Below, piece by piece: positions 1 through 8,035 of a stretch of DNA of 51,917 bases. Position 1 is the first letter of the stretch. Each line of letters begins with the position of its first letter. The notes beneath the pieces were generated by a model. It was not told where the DNA came from, searched no databases, and saw only the letters and a program-made list of their open reading frames with translations. The translations under genes were made by a program, and so were the position numbers. The stretch comes from Parvularculaceae bacterium (GTDB lineage Bacteria > Pseudomonadota > Alphaproteobacteria > Caulobacterales > Parvularculaceae), in assembly GCA_013389105.1 (NCBI GenBank), contig JACADZ010000052.1:1-51917 (forward strand). Reading direction: 5' to 3'.

Positions 1-2
1 CG

Positions 3-242
3 CCAACGCAGCCGAACATCGCGGCTCCGACGCCGCCCAATATCGTCGCGCCAACGCAGCCGAACATCGCGGCTCCGACGCCGCCCACCATCGTCGCGCC
101 CACGCAGCCGAACATCGCGGCTCCGACGCCGCCCACCATCGTCGCGCCGACGCAGCCGAACATCGCGGCCCCGACGCCGCCCACCATCGTCGCGCCAACG
201 CAGCCGAACATCGCGGCGCCGACCCCGCCCACCATCGCGGCC
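3..242 (+). repeat. 48-bp coding tandem repeat, 5 copies
   Basis: Units begin at 3, 51, 99, 147 and 195 and differ at only a few positions, mostly third bases (cca/ccc/ccg; gct/gcc/gcg). Each unit holds two related 24-bp halves. The array extends past the left edge of the window. Bases 243-290 are a degenerate copy. Confidence 0.95.
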
Positions 243-629
243 CCGACACCGCCGACCATCGTCGCTCCGACGCCGCCGAGCATCGCGACGCCGTTCACGG
301 TGGCGGTCAGCGCGCCGATCCTGACAACGACGCTGGTCCCGGCTGGGTCGCCTGCGCCCGCTCCGATATCCAACCCCGTTACGAGCACGGCCGCGACCGC
401 TGTCGCCTCGACCACGACCGCCGCCGTTCCCATTCAGACAGTCGTGATCAATCCTGAATCTTCGACTTTCGTGATCAACAACGATGTCGACGGCGCCATT
501 ATCCAGCAGACCATCACGATCGACGTCGCCATCACAAATTTCCATGAGGTGTTGAGCGTCGCGCAGGCCGGCGCGGCCACCGCCCGCTTGATCGGCGACA
601 GCGTGCTGCTCGGCTCGCTCACCAACTGA
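3..629 (+). CDS. Pro/Ala-rich repeat protein, 3' part only
   Basis: The open frame runs in from the left edge (first full codon at base 3), so the true start is outside the window. The first ~80 codons are five copies of a 16-residue unit, PTQPNIAAPTPPTIVA, then a degenerate sixth built of half-units (APTPPTI). A non-repetitive C-terminal part of ~110 residues follows, rich in Val, Thr and Ala, ending LIGDSVLLGSLTN. A GTG at 300 could start a shorter protein, but the repeat frame is open throughout and in phase, so the longer reading is preferred. The family is not recognised. A proline-rich spacer or surface protein is a guess. It converges with tatC and shares a terminator with it. Confidence 0.65.
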   Translation, partial: PTQPNIAAPTPPNIVAPTQPNIAAPTPPTIVAPTQPNIAAPTPPTIVAPTQPNIAAPTPPTIVAPTQPNIAAPTPPTIAAPTPPTIVAPTPPSIATPFTVAVSAPILTTTLVPAGSPAPAPISNPVTSTAATAVASTTTAAVPIQTVVINPESSTFVINNDVDGAIIQQTITIDVAITNFHEVLSVAQAGAATARLIGDSVLLGSLTN

Positions 630-651
630 CGCGATCGTGACCGAAAAATGC

Positions 652-690
652 GAAGCGGCGGCGGGCCTTATGCCGCCGCTTCGTCTTTTT
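652..690. terminator. Bidirectional Rho-independent terminator
   Basis: Ten-base inverted repeat GAAGCGGCGG (652-661) / CCGCCGCTTC (673-682). A T-run follows on the plus strand (686-690) and AAAAA precedes it (643-648), giving a T-run on the minus strand. It serves the repeat protein and tatC. The tatC stop codon lies inside the loop. Confidence 0.8.
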
Positions 691-1504
691 CCGGCATCGC
701 CTTTTTTTCGGCCAGCCGCACGGCGAAGACGGACGCCTCGTACAGCGCCATCAACATAGAGGCGAGCACGATCTGGCTGAGCGGATCGGGCGGCGTCAGG
801 ATGGCCGCGGCGATGAAGATCAGCACGATGGCGAAGCGCCGATTTTTGGCGAGGAACGCGGAGGTGACCAATCCGGCGCGCGCCATCAGCGTCAGCACCA
901 CCGGCATCTGAAAGGCGACGCCGAATCCGAGCATCAGCGTGGTGATCAACGAAAGATAGTCGCCGACCCGGGTCAGCAGCTGGAACTCCGCCGGCGCGCC
1001 CTCTCCGCCCGCTTCGAAGCCGACGGCGAAGCGCATGAGCATCGGCATCATGAAGAAGTAGACCAGCGCTGCGCCGGCCGCGAACAGGGCAGGCGACGCG
1101 ATCAGGAACGGGGTAAGGGCATTGCGTTCGCGCCGATAAAGGCCCGGCGCGATGAATCGGTAGAGTTCATAGGCGATCACGGGAAAGGCGAGCGCGATCC
1201 CGCCGAACACGGCGAGGCGCACCTGCGTGAAGAAGAATTCGAGCGGGGCGAAGTAGAGGGTCGGGTCCTTGCCGTCGGCGCCAGGCCCGACCGCTACGAC
1301 GAAGGGAATAATCAGGAAATCGAAGATCCGTCGCGACAGGAAGAAGCACAAGATGAAAGCGACCGCGATCGCGGCCACGCATACGATCAGCCGGCGCCTC
1401 AGTTCGGTCAGGTGATCGAGCAGCGGCGCCGCGGACGCCTCGATCTCCTCCTCCTCGGTCAGCTTGCGCTTCTCTGCGGGCTTCTTGAGAAAAGGCAGGT
1501 TCAT
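668..1504 (-). CDS. tatC: Sec-independent protein translocase TatC
   Basis: Multi-span inner-membrane core of the twin-arginine translocase; with TatB it binds the RR signal peptide of folded substrates. It is 278 aa, within the family range. The cytoplasmic N-terminus carries HLTELRRRL (31-39), a TatC hallmark. The first periplasmic loop and second helix have the family pattern (FFFTQVRLAVFGG, then FPVIAYELYRFIAPGLY). About six hydrophobic segments are visible. Its start overlaps the tatB stop by four bases (ATGA), so translation is probably coupled. It is the last gene of the dgt-to-tatC run. In many alphaproteobacteria serS follows tatC, but here the neighbour is a convergent repeat protein. 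Confidence 0.97.
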   Translation of the reverse strand: MNLPFLKKPAEKRKLTEEEEIEASAAPLLDHLTELRRRLIVCVAAIAVAFILCFFLSRRIFDFLIIPFVVAVGPGADGKDPTLYFAPLEFFFTQVRLAVFGGIALAFPVIAYELYRFIAPGLYRRERNALTPFLIASPALFAAGAALVYFFMMPMLMRFAVGFEAGGEGAPAEFQLLTRVGDYLSLITTLMLGFGVAFQMPVVLTLMARAGLVTSAFLAKNRRFAIVLIFIAAAILTPPDPLSQIVLASMLMALYEASVFAVRLAEKKAMPEKDEAAA

Positions 1505-1893
1505 GGCGCCCGGCCGCCTTCGACGACGCTCGGGTCGAGGCCGGCCGGTTCTGGCGCATCCGGGAGTTCAGGCGTGTGCGGACGATCCGTGCGGCCGATT
1601 CCTTCGACCTCGTCGCGAACCGGCTTCACCGCGTCGCCGAGCGAACGGCCGGCGTCGGCGACGATGTTGTTGCGCTTCAGCGACTCGATTTCCCGGCGCA
1701 TCTCCTCCATCTCGGACTCGCGCGCCATCTGGTCGAAGGCATTGCGGAAGTCCTGGGCCATCCGGCGCGCCTTGCCGGCCCAGCGGCCCGCCTCCCGCAT
1801 CAGCCGCGGCAGATCTTTGGGACCGACGACGATCAACGCGACGATCGCCACGACGACGAGTTCAAAGAATCCGAATTGCGGTGACAGGTTCAT
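1501..1893 (-). CDS. tatB: Sec-independent protein translocase TatB
   Basis: Single-span partner of TatC in the Tat receptor complex. It is 130 aa: short periplasmic N-terminus, one transmembrane helix (~8-24), the hinge GPKDLP and then an amphipathic helix (LPRLMREAGRWAGKARR), followed by a variable acidic/proline-rich tail. FELVVVAIVALIVVGPKDLP is diagnostic of TatB rather than TatA. It lies between tatA and tatC, 21 bases after tatA, and overlaps tatC. Confidence 0.97.
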   Translation of the reverse strand: MNLSPQFGFFELVVVAIVALIVVGPKDLPRLMREAGRWAGKARRMAQDFRNAFDQMARESEMEEMRREIESLKRNNIVADAGRSLGDAVKPVRDEVEGIGRTDRPHTPELPDAPEPAGLDPSVVEGGRAP

Positions 1894-1914
1894 GAGCCGC
1901 CCTTCGGGCGCGCC

Positions 1915-2127
1915 TTAGTCGGACTTGGCGGCGTTCTTGGCGTCGGGGGTCGCGGCCGGCGCCGCCGCCTTGTCGTCGAGCTTTTTGTCGTCCTCGGCGA
2001 GGCCTTTCTTGAAGGCTTTGATGCCTTTGGCGAAATCGCCCATGAGCTGAGTGATCTTGCCGCCCCCGCCGAACAACAGGAGCGCGATAACGAGGATGAT
2101 CAGGATCTGCTGCCAACCGACGGACAT
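1915..2127 (-). CDS. tatA: Sec-independent protein translocase TatA
   Basis: Pore-forming or membrane-thinning subunit of the Tat system, 70 aa. It has an N-terminal transmembrane helix (~5-20), the FG hinge (FGGGGKI) and the amphipathic helix [16 protein letters not shown] that is highly conserved in alphaproteobacterial TatA. The acidic tail is low complexity. The hinge has two more Gly than the more usual FGRGKI. First gene of tatABC, after scpB in the same direction. Confidence 0.96.
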   Translation of the reverse strand: MSVGWQQILIILVIALLLFGGGGKITQLMGDFAKGIKAFKKGLAEDDKKLDDKAAAPAATPDAKNAAKSD

Positions 2128-2195
2128 GCTGCGCTGCCTTTCGAAACCGGACCGATGTTAGACCTCCGGAGGAATGGGCGCAAACTGCGCCAGGA

Positions 2196-3017
2196 TCAAT
2201 CGCCCGCAGCCTCTTCGTCGGCGTTGTCGAGGAAGTCCCGGGCGAACTCCGACCCCGCGTCGTCTTCCTCGTCCGCGTCGTCATTGTCGTCGACGTCTCT
2301 CGGCGACGGCACCGCGAACCCGGGCGGCAGGCGGGCGTCGAGCAGCCCCGCAGCCTTGAGGTCGCTCATTCCCGGAAGATCCGCGACGCTCTCCAGCCCG
2401 AAATGCTCGAGAAAGGCCTCGGTCGTCGCGTAAAGAACCGGGCGGCCGGGCGCGTCCTTACGGCGACCTTTGAGGGCCACCCACCCCAGTTCGAGGAGCA
2501 TGTCGAGCGAGCCCTTGGACACCTGAACGCCGCGGACATCTTCGATATCGGCGCGCGTGCATGGCTGATGGTAGGCGATGATGGCCAGCGTCTCGAGCGC
2601 CGCGCGGCTGAGCTTGCGCGGCTGTAGCTGCTCCGTCTCAAGAATATGTGCGAGATCGGCGGCTGTCACGAAACGCCATTTTCCCGAGACGCGGACCAGC
2701 TCCACGCCGCCGCCCCGATAGGCTTCGACCAACGCGGCGATGGCCCCCTCGACGTCGGCGCCCGTCGGCAGGCGCGCCGCGATAGTTGCCGTATCAAGCG
2801 GCTCGGCGGCCGCGAACAGCAAGGCCTCGACCATGCGTTGGTGAAGCGCCCGTTCTTCATCCGTCCATGCTGGGGGGGCGGGGGCGGGCGGCCGCCCTTC
2901 CTCCGGCGTTTCATCTGAACTCGTCATATCCGCCGCAAACTCCTCGCGCAGCACAGCCTGGGCCTCCCTGGCGTCGAGATTTCTCAGAGCCCGGCCGTCG
3001 TCTTGGAACGCCGTCAT
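2196..3017 (-). CDS. scpB: Segregation and condensation protein ScpB
   Basis: Winged-helix kleisin-interacting subunit of the SMC-ScpAB condensin, which compacts and separates chromosomes. It is 273 aa. A ~50-residue low-complexity N-terminus precedes the two winged helices (core ~57-225). The second contains LAIIAYHQPCTRADIEDVRG, the most conserved ScpB stretch, and GRPVLYATTEAFLEHFGL marks its end. The C-terminal tail is very acidic. The ATG at 3017 overlaps the scpA stop (ATGA), supporting this start. An internal Met at residue 31 is an alternative. Confidence 0.95.
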   Translation of the reverse strand: MTAFQDDGRALRNLDAREAQAVLREEFAADMTSSDETPEEGRPPAPAPPAWTDEERALHQRMVEALLFAAAEPLDTATIAARLPTGADVEGAIAALVEAYRGGGVELVRVSGKWRFVTAADLAHILETEQLQPRKLSRAALETLAIIAYHQPCTRADIEDVRGVQVSKGSLDMLLELGWVALKGRRKDAPGRPVLYATTEAFLEHFGLESVADLPGMSDLKAAGLLDARLPPGFAVPSPRDVDDNDDADEEDDAGSEFARDFLDNADEEAAGD

Positions 3018-3877
3018 ATCGCGCCCTCTTTCTCGTCCGTCGCCTCCGCCCCGGTCGCCGCCGCCGGCGGCTCGCTGCGGCTCCTCACATAGATGATCCC
3101 GAACGGCTCAATCTGCCGGATGTCGAGACGTCCGACCTTCGCGAATTCAAGCATCGCGTTGAACGAACTCGCCGTCACCGAGGAGGCCGGCGCGTCGATC
3201 TCGGGGGCCGGCGCCAGCGTCCGGAAATCCGTCCATTCGGGGATGGCTCCGAGAAGCCGCGAAATGCGCTCGCGCGCCTCCTCGATCGAATAGACCTTGG
3301 GCGGATCGACCTTGTAGGTCCTGTCGACCGCCGCAATGCGCTGGCGCGTATAGGCCTTCAGGAGCTCGATAAGATCGGCATGCCAGGCGGTCTTGCGCCG
3401 CACCCGCACGCCTTCGGGCATGCCGCGCGGGAAGACGTTCACGCCGAGCTGCGGCAGAAGCAAAATCGCCTCAGCCGCCTTGCGCATGGCGTCGAGACGC
3501 TGGAGCTGGAAAGCAAGGCGCGCCGCCATTTCGTCGGCTGTCGGCTCGTCGGCTGGCCCGTCGGCGGCTGGAAGAAGCAGCTTGGATTTGAAATAGGCAA
3601 GCCACGCCGCCATGACCAGATAGTCGGCTGCGAGTTCAAGGTTCTTGCGCTTCGCGGCCTCGACGAAAGCGAGATACTGCTCGACAAGCGCGAGCATCGA
3701 AATCCGGCGAAGATCGACCCGCTGGTTGCGCGCAAGCTCGAGGAGAACGTCGAGCGGGCCCTCGAAGCCGTCGAGATTGATAATGAGCCCGTTCATGTCC
3801 GAATCCACGGCGCGCGGCGGCGCGTCGAAGTCCTCTTCGACAGGCGGTTTTCCGGCCGTGGCGACAGCATTAGTCAT
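3014..3877 (-). CDS. scpA: Segregation and condensation protein ScpA (kleisin)
   Basis: Kleisin that bridges the SMC heads in bacterial condensin. The core begins LDGFEGPLDVLLELARNQRVDL, typical of alphaproteobacterial ScpA, followed by YLAFVEAAKRKNLELAADYLVMAAWLAYFKSKLLLP, the SMC-neck binding region. The C-terminal winged helix carries FNAMLEFAKVGRLDIRQIEPFG. The ATG at 3877, with a purine-rich AGAGGCGGGCG upstream, is preferred over an in-frame TTG at 3931. It follows nagZ and is coupled to scpB. Confidence 0.95.
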   Translation of the reverse strand: MTNAVATAGKPPVEEDFDAPPRAVDSDMNGLIINLDGFEGPLDVLLELARNQRVDLRRISMLALVEQYLAFVEAAKRKNLELAADYLVMAAWLAYFKSKLLLPAADGPADEPTADEMAARLAFQLQRLDAMRKAAEAILLLPQLGVNVFPRGMPEGVRVRRKTAWHADLIELLKAYTRQRIAAVDRTYKVDPPKVYSIEEARERISRLLGAIPEWTDFRTLAPAPEIDAPASSVTASSFNAMLEFAKVGRLDIRQIEPFGIIYVRSRSEPPAAATGAEATDEKEGAI

Positions 3878-3988
3878 GGTCGCCCGCCTCTGCGCCGATT
3901 CTGCCGCATCGAGCTGCGCAATTCTCCCCAATCACCCGCCATCGCGACCGACTTGGATCGCCCGCTCCGCACTTGGCGAATGCCCCGC

Positions 3989-5005
3989 TCACGCGGCTGC
4001 CTGGCCGAGCAGGCCCGCGAGCCGCCCGTAATCAGCCTGAAGATCGGACTCGCGGCCTCGGCGGCGGCGCGCCAGCGCGGCCTCGGCGCGCCAGGCGCTC
4101 TTTCCGGTCAGCCTCGGCACCGTGCGCGCGGCGGCGACTCGGTCCTCGAGAGAATAGTTGCAGCACAACGCGATGTCGCAGCCGGCCTCGATAGCAGCGC
4201 CCGCGCGCGCGCCTAGAGGCCCGCCGAGCGCATTCATCTTCAGATCGTCTGACAACAGGAGGCCGTCAAAACCGATCTCGCCCCGGATGACGTCGCCGAT
4301 GACGACTGGCGAGAGCGTCGCCGGTCGAACTGCGTCGAGCGCCTCATAGACCACATGCGCCGTCATGCCGATCGGCGCATCCTTAAGCGCCCAAAACGGC
4401 GCAAAATCCACGCGGCGCAACGCCTCGAGCGGCGCCGATACGCGCGGCAGATCATGATGGCTGTCCACCGTCGCGCGACCGTGGCCCGGCATGTGCTTGA
4501 TGACCGGCAGCGCCCCGCCATCAAGGAGTCCCTCCATGATGGCGCGTCCGAGATCAGCGACGACTGCGGCGTCGTCTGCGAGCGCCCGGTCGCCGATGAC
4601 GGTTGCATTGGCGCCGGGCTGCGGCACGTCGATCATGGGCGCGCAATTCACATCGACGCCGAGATCGGCGGTCATGCGGCCGAGAAGAAAGCCGTTGAGT
4701 CGCGCTGCCTCCCGGGCGAGTTTCGGGCTCGCTCGATAAAGCGCGCCAAAAACGGCCGGCGCCGCGTGGGCGGGAAAAGCCGGCGGCTTCAGCCGAGCGA
4801 CCCGGCCGCCCTCCTGATCGATGAGAATCGGCGCGTCGCGCCCGACGCAGTCGCGGAGCTCAGCGCAAAGATCCCTGACCGCACCCGCGCTCGCGCAATG
4901 GCGTGCGAAGAGAATGAACCCCCAAGGATCCGCATCACGGAAGAACGCGCGTTCGTCTTCCGTAGGCCGCGCACCCTCGCAATCGTAAATTGCCGCGCTG
5001 GTCAT
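3989..5005 (-). CDS. nagZ: Beta-N-acetylhexosaminidase NagZ
   Basis: Cytoplasmic glycoside hydrolase family 3 enzyme that removes N-acetylglucosamine from anhydromuropeptides during cell-wall recycling. It is 338 aa. Visible are IDQEGGRVARL (62-72), KHMPGHG (170-176) with the flexible loop DSHHDLPRV whose His/Asp act as the acid-base dyad, and LLLSDDLKMNAL with the nucleophile Asp. No signal peptide, consistent with NagZ. It lies between the SPOR protein and scpA, a common alphaproteobacterial arrangement. The ATG at 5005 gives the expected N-terminus. Confidence 0.95.
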   Translation of the reverse strand: MTSAAIYDCEGARPTEDERAFFRDADPWGFILFARHCASAGAVRDLCAELRDCVGRDAPILIDQEGGRVARLKPPAFPAHAAPAVFGALYRASPKLAREAARLNGFLLGRMTADLGVDVNCAPMIDVPQPGANATVIGDRALADDAAVVADLGRAIMEGLLDGGALPVIKHMPGHGRATVDSHHDLPRVSAPLEALRRVDFAPFWALKDAPIGMTAHVVYEALDAVRPATLSPVVIGDVIRGEIGFDGLLLSDDLKMNALGGPLGARAGAAIEAGCDIALCCNYSLEDRVAAARTVPRLTGKSAWRAEAALARRRRGRESDLQADYGRLAGLLGQAAA

Positions 5006-5097
5006 GAGGGGTCGTCGCGTTCGCGACGGCGCAACGGGAACCTCAACGCGTCGGACACGGACCAGACTGACAATGACGTGCAGATGGCCCCGGCTCC

Positions 5098-5931
5098 CTA
5101 TTTCGCCTTCACCATGCAGTCGGCGCCGCGCGACTTAAGGCCCTCGCAGTAGGTTTGCGCCTCGGTCTTGGAGCCGAACGGACCGACGCGAAGGCGAAAA
5201 TAGACGCCCTTCTCACCGAGGTCGGCGCGCTCAATGTCGGTCGCTCGGCCCGCCGCATAGTCACCGAGCTTGCGCTGCAGCAAGGCCCACTGACCCTCTG
5301 CTTCGGCCTGCGACTTGAAGGCGCCGACCTGAACCATATGCGTGCCGCCGGGCGACGTCGTCGGAGCAGATGCGGCCGTCGCGGCAGCCGGGACCGAGGC
5401 GGCCGGCGTCGAGGCCGGTGCAGCCGGGGCGGGAGCCGCAGCAGTCGCTTCCTCCGTAGACTCGAGGGCCTGATCCGCCTCGGCGAGGCTGGCGATGCGG
5501 TCAGCCACGGCGTCATCAACCACACCCGGATCAGTCGCCTCCGCTACCGCGAGCGCCGGCGCTTCTGCTGGCCGCTCGATCGGCTCTTCCGGCGCCGCCG
5601 CAATTGTTTCGGTCGGCTCCGGCGTTCCATCGAGCGTGTCATAGACAGACTGCTCGTTGGCGGGCTTGGCGCCTTCAGCGGCGCTGTTCTCGATTTTCAC
5701 CGGATCGGGATCCGCCGCGATCGTCGGGGTCGCCGTCGCGACCTGCGCGCCGCTACGGATGCCCTGCTGATACGCAATCCAGACAACCGACACGAAGGCC
5801 CCCAGCATGACAAGGCCCATGAGCAACACGACGAGGCCCGAAAGGCCGCGCTCGTTCTCCTCCTCGTCGAACTCGTCGAAATCCTCGACGTCTTCTTCAA
5901 AACCTTCTTTTTTTGGTTCGGCGGTCATCAA
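5098..5931 (-). CDS. SPOR-domain membrane protein
   Basis: Bitopic inner-membrane protein of 277 aa. It has an acidic cytoplasmic N-terminus (~1-30, FEEDVEDFDEFDEEEN), one transmembrane helix (~33-53), a long Ala/Pro/Glu-rich periplasmic linker, and a C-terminal SPOR domain (~196-277; THMVQVGAFKSQAEAEGQW, ending CEGLKSRGADCMVKAK). SPOR domains bind denuded septal glycan, so a role at the division site is likely. The position just upstream of nagZ is conserved in alphaproteobacteria. In many relatives argS lies directly upstream, but here the next gene upstream is dgt, 189 bases away. Confidence 0.9.
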   Translation of the reverse strand: MMTAEPKKEGFEEDVEDFDEFDEEENERGLSGLVVLLMGLVMLGAFVSVVWIAYQQGIRSGAQVATATPTIAADPDPVKIENSAAEGAKPANEQSVYDTLDGTPEPTETIAAAPEEPIERPAEAPALAVAEATDPGVVDDAVADRIASLAEADQALESTEEATAAAPAPAAPASTPAASVPAAATAASAPTTSPGGTHMVQVGAFKSQAEAEGQWALLQRKLGDYAAGRATDIERADLGEKGVYFRLRVGPFGSKTEAQTYCEGLKSRGADCMVKAK

Positions 5932-6120
5932 TCTCTCCTTGATCCGGAAGACAGGCGGCGGCCTCCGACCAACGCTGGAGGACGTGACACAATCATCCCG
6001 GATGGCGACGGCGCTCCCAACGCACGCTCTGCGCGAATCGCCTGCGGGACGCCATCATAGCACCGGGCGGGGCCGAACAGGAGCGCAACGGGAAATACTG
6101 CCTTCCTTTTCATCGCTTTC

Positions 6121-7314
6121 CTATACTCCCGGCTCCGCGCCGAACAAGCGCTCGTGCTCCCTGATGGCGTACCGGTCGGTCATGCCGGCGATGTAGTCGC
6201 ACACGATGCGCGCCCGCCGTTTCGGATTGCCGGCGACGGCCTGAGCCTGCCAGTCGGTAGGCAGTGTCTCTGGCTCGCTGAAAAAAAGATCGAACAGGGC
6301 CCGGACAATCCGACGCGCCTGGCTGCGGGCGCGATTTACCTTGTAGTGGCGGTACATGTTCTCGTGAAGAAAGCGCCGGAGCCCGTCGAGCTCGGCTCGC
6401 ACGCCCGCGGAAAAATCCGCCATACAGAGTCGGGCCTGCCGGATATCGTCGGCGTGGGCCGGGCTCAGTTCGGCAAGGCGTCGCTGCGTCTCGGCGGTTA
6501 CGTCAGCGATCATGGCGCCGATGAGCGCGGAGACGGCTTCGGCGATCTTCACGCCCGGGGGGGCGGCCGGATATGTCCGTTCCACACTCGCCAGCGCCGG
6601 CCCGATCAGGGGCAGGTCTCGAGCCTGATCGAAACTGAAAAGGCCCGCGCGCAGCCCGTCATCCACGTCATGGTTGTTGTAGGCGATATCGTCGGCGATG
6701 GCGGCGATCTGGGCTTCGAGGCTGGGGAATCCCTCGAGTTGAAGGTCGTGTCCGCGGACATAGTCGGCGATCGCGGCTGGGAGCGGCTCCTTCTTGCGAG
6801 CCAGCGGGCCGACCAGCGGGCCGTTGTGTTTCACCACGCCCTCAAGAGTCTCCCAGCAGAGGTTGAGGCCGTCGAACGCGGCGTGACGTTTCTCCAGCTT
6901 GGTCAAAAGCCTGAGGGTATGGGCGTTATGATCAAATCCGTCATAGTCCTTCATGCATTCCTTCAGCACGTCCTCGCCAGTGTGTCCAAATGGCGGATGG
7001 CCGAGATCGTGCGCCAGCGCCACGCACTCGGCGAGGTCCTCGTCGAGCCTCAGGCAGCGGGCCAGAGAGCGCGAAATCTGCGCCACTTCAAGGCTGTGGG
7101 TAAGGCGCGTCCGGTAATGGTCGCCCTCGTGATAGATGAAGACCTGCGTTTTGTGCTTGAGGCGCCGGAAAGCCACCGAGTGGATGACCCGGTCGCGATC
7201 CCTCTGGAAAGGCGTCCTGGTCGGACTTTCGGGCTCAGGATGGACCCGCCCGCGGGTTTCTGCCGCCCGAGCGGCGTAGGGCGCCAGCGGCGCGGGAAAA
7301 GACAGCGGCGTCAA
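6121..7314 (-). CDS. dgt: Deoxyguanosinetriphosphate triphosphohydrolase-like protein
   Basis: HD-domain dNTPase of the alphaproteobacterial dgt-like subgroup, hydrolysing dNTPs to nucleoside and triphosphate. It is 397 aa. The N-terminal signature RTPFQRDRDRVIHSVAFRRL (33-52) is followed by LTHSLEVAQ (His73) and AHDLGHPPFGH (His102, Asp103, then two further His), with DIAYNNHDVDDG near the middle supplying further metal ligands. Starts at ATG 7314. Divergent from erpA across 320 bases. Confidence 0.93.
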   Translation of the reverse strand: MTPLSFPAPLAPYAARAAETRGRVHPEPESPTRTPFQRDRDRVIHSVAFRRLKHKTQVFIYHEGDHYRTRLTHSLEVAQISRSLARCLRLDEDLAECVALAHDLGHPPFGHTGEDVLKECMKDYDGFDHNAHTLRLLTKLEKRHAAFDGLNLCWETLEGVVKHNGPLVGPLARKKEPLPAAIADYVRGHDLQLEGFPSLEAQIAAIADDIAYNNHDVDDGLRAGLFSFDQARDLPLIGPALASVERTYPAAPPGVKIAEAVSALIGAMIADVTAETQRRLAELSPAHADDIRQARLCMADFSAGVRAELDGLRRFLHENMYRHYKVNRARSQARRIVRALFDLFFSEPETLPTDWQAQAVAGNPKRRARIVCDYIAGMTDRYAIREHERLFGAEPGV

Positions 7315-7635
7315 TCAAGCCTCCCCGCCGCTCCATTTCCCCTGTAGGGAGAAATGTAGGCGCGCCCCTGGCAAGTCCGTCCCGGTTCGAGAATTCGAGT
7401 CTTCACGCAAAGCCCTTTCAATTCGGCGGTTTGGCGGCCCCTGCCGCTCCGTGCCCGGGATCCGGGTCAGTTGATTCCACGCGTCGCATCATAAGGCGCC
7501 CGGCAGGGTGTGGGATAACTTCGGGGTGTTTCCCCTGCAGCGCGAGCAATTCTGTCGTCTAGACGACATTCTCCGCGCTTTTTGCGGCCCGAGGCGACAT
7601 TGGAGAAAATGCCGGCAGGCCCTATGTAATGGGGT
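7315..7635. other. dgt-erpA divergent intergenic region
   Basis: This 321-bp gap has no credible coding sequence. It contains a perfect 16-bp palindrome, TGTCGTCTAGACGACA, at 7553-7568, about 68 bases before erpA. It also has a looser dyad at 7335-7355 (ATTTC...GAAAT), about 20 bases upstream of the dgt start. Both are candidate operators. Neither matches a regulator site I can name. Confidence 0.4.
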
Positions 7636-7965
7636 ATGCCGCCGAACATATCCCTGTCAGACCGAGCCGTAACCCGGATATCGCAGATCCTTGCCGGCGA
7701 ACCGGCAGGATCGATGCTAAGGGTCGCCGTCAATGGCGGCGGTTGTTCGGGATTTCAGTACGACTTCGACATCGTCGCCGCACAAAACCCCGACGACCTC
7801 GTGATCGAGCGCGGGGGCGTTCGCGTGCTCGTCGATCCGGTCAGCCTCGATTTCCTGAAAGGCGCCGAGATCGATTTTGCGAATGAACTCATCGGGTCGG
7901 CGTTCAAAATCAAGAACCCGAACGCGACCGCCTCCTGCGGCTGCGGCACGAGCTTTTCGGTCTAG
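7636..7965 (+). CDS. erpA: A-type iron-sulfur cluster carrier (ErpA/IscA family)
   Basis: Scaffold/carrier that receives Fe-S clusters and delivers them to target apoproteins. It is 109 aa with all three ligand cysteines: Cys37 in NGGGCSGF and Cys101/Cys103 in SCGCGTSF near the C-terminus. The conserved LDFLKGAEIDF and FKIKNPNA segments are present. ErpA and IscA/SufA are hard to separate by eye. The erpA name follows the usual alphaproteobacterial position divergent from dgt. A long inverted repeat with a T-run follows the stop. Confidence 0.92.
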   Translation: MPPNISLSDRAVTRISQILAGEPAGSMLRVAVNGGGCSGFQYDFDIVAAQNPDDLVIERGGVRVLVDPVSLDFLKGAEIDFANELIGSAFKIKNPNATASCGCGTSFSV

Positions 7966-7970
7966 CTTCC

Positions 7971-8035
7971 CCGGCTTCCGACCGCGATCGGCAACCCGTA
8001 AGGGCGGCCTTCCGCAGGAAGCCGGACTATTTTTT
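7971..8035 (+). terminator. Probable terminator of erpA
   Basis: Nine-base inverted repeat CCGGCTTCC (7971-7979) / GGAAGCCGG (8017-8025) followed by TTTTTT (8030-8035). The loop is long (37 bases), so efficiency is uncertain. It lies between the convergent erpA and sspB genes. Confidence 0.5.

Noticed and set aside
5928-6113. Possible argS remnant between dgt and the SPOR gene
   Set aside because: The 61-codon frame there has no HIGH/KMSK motif or other argS-like segment in any frame.
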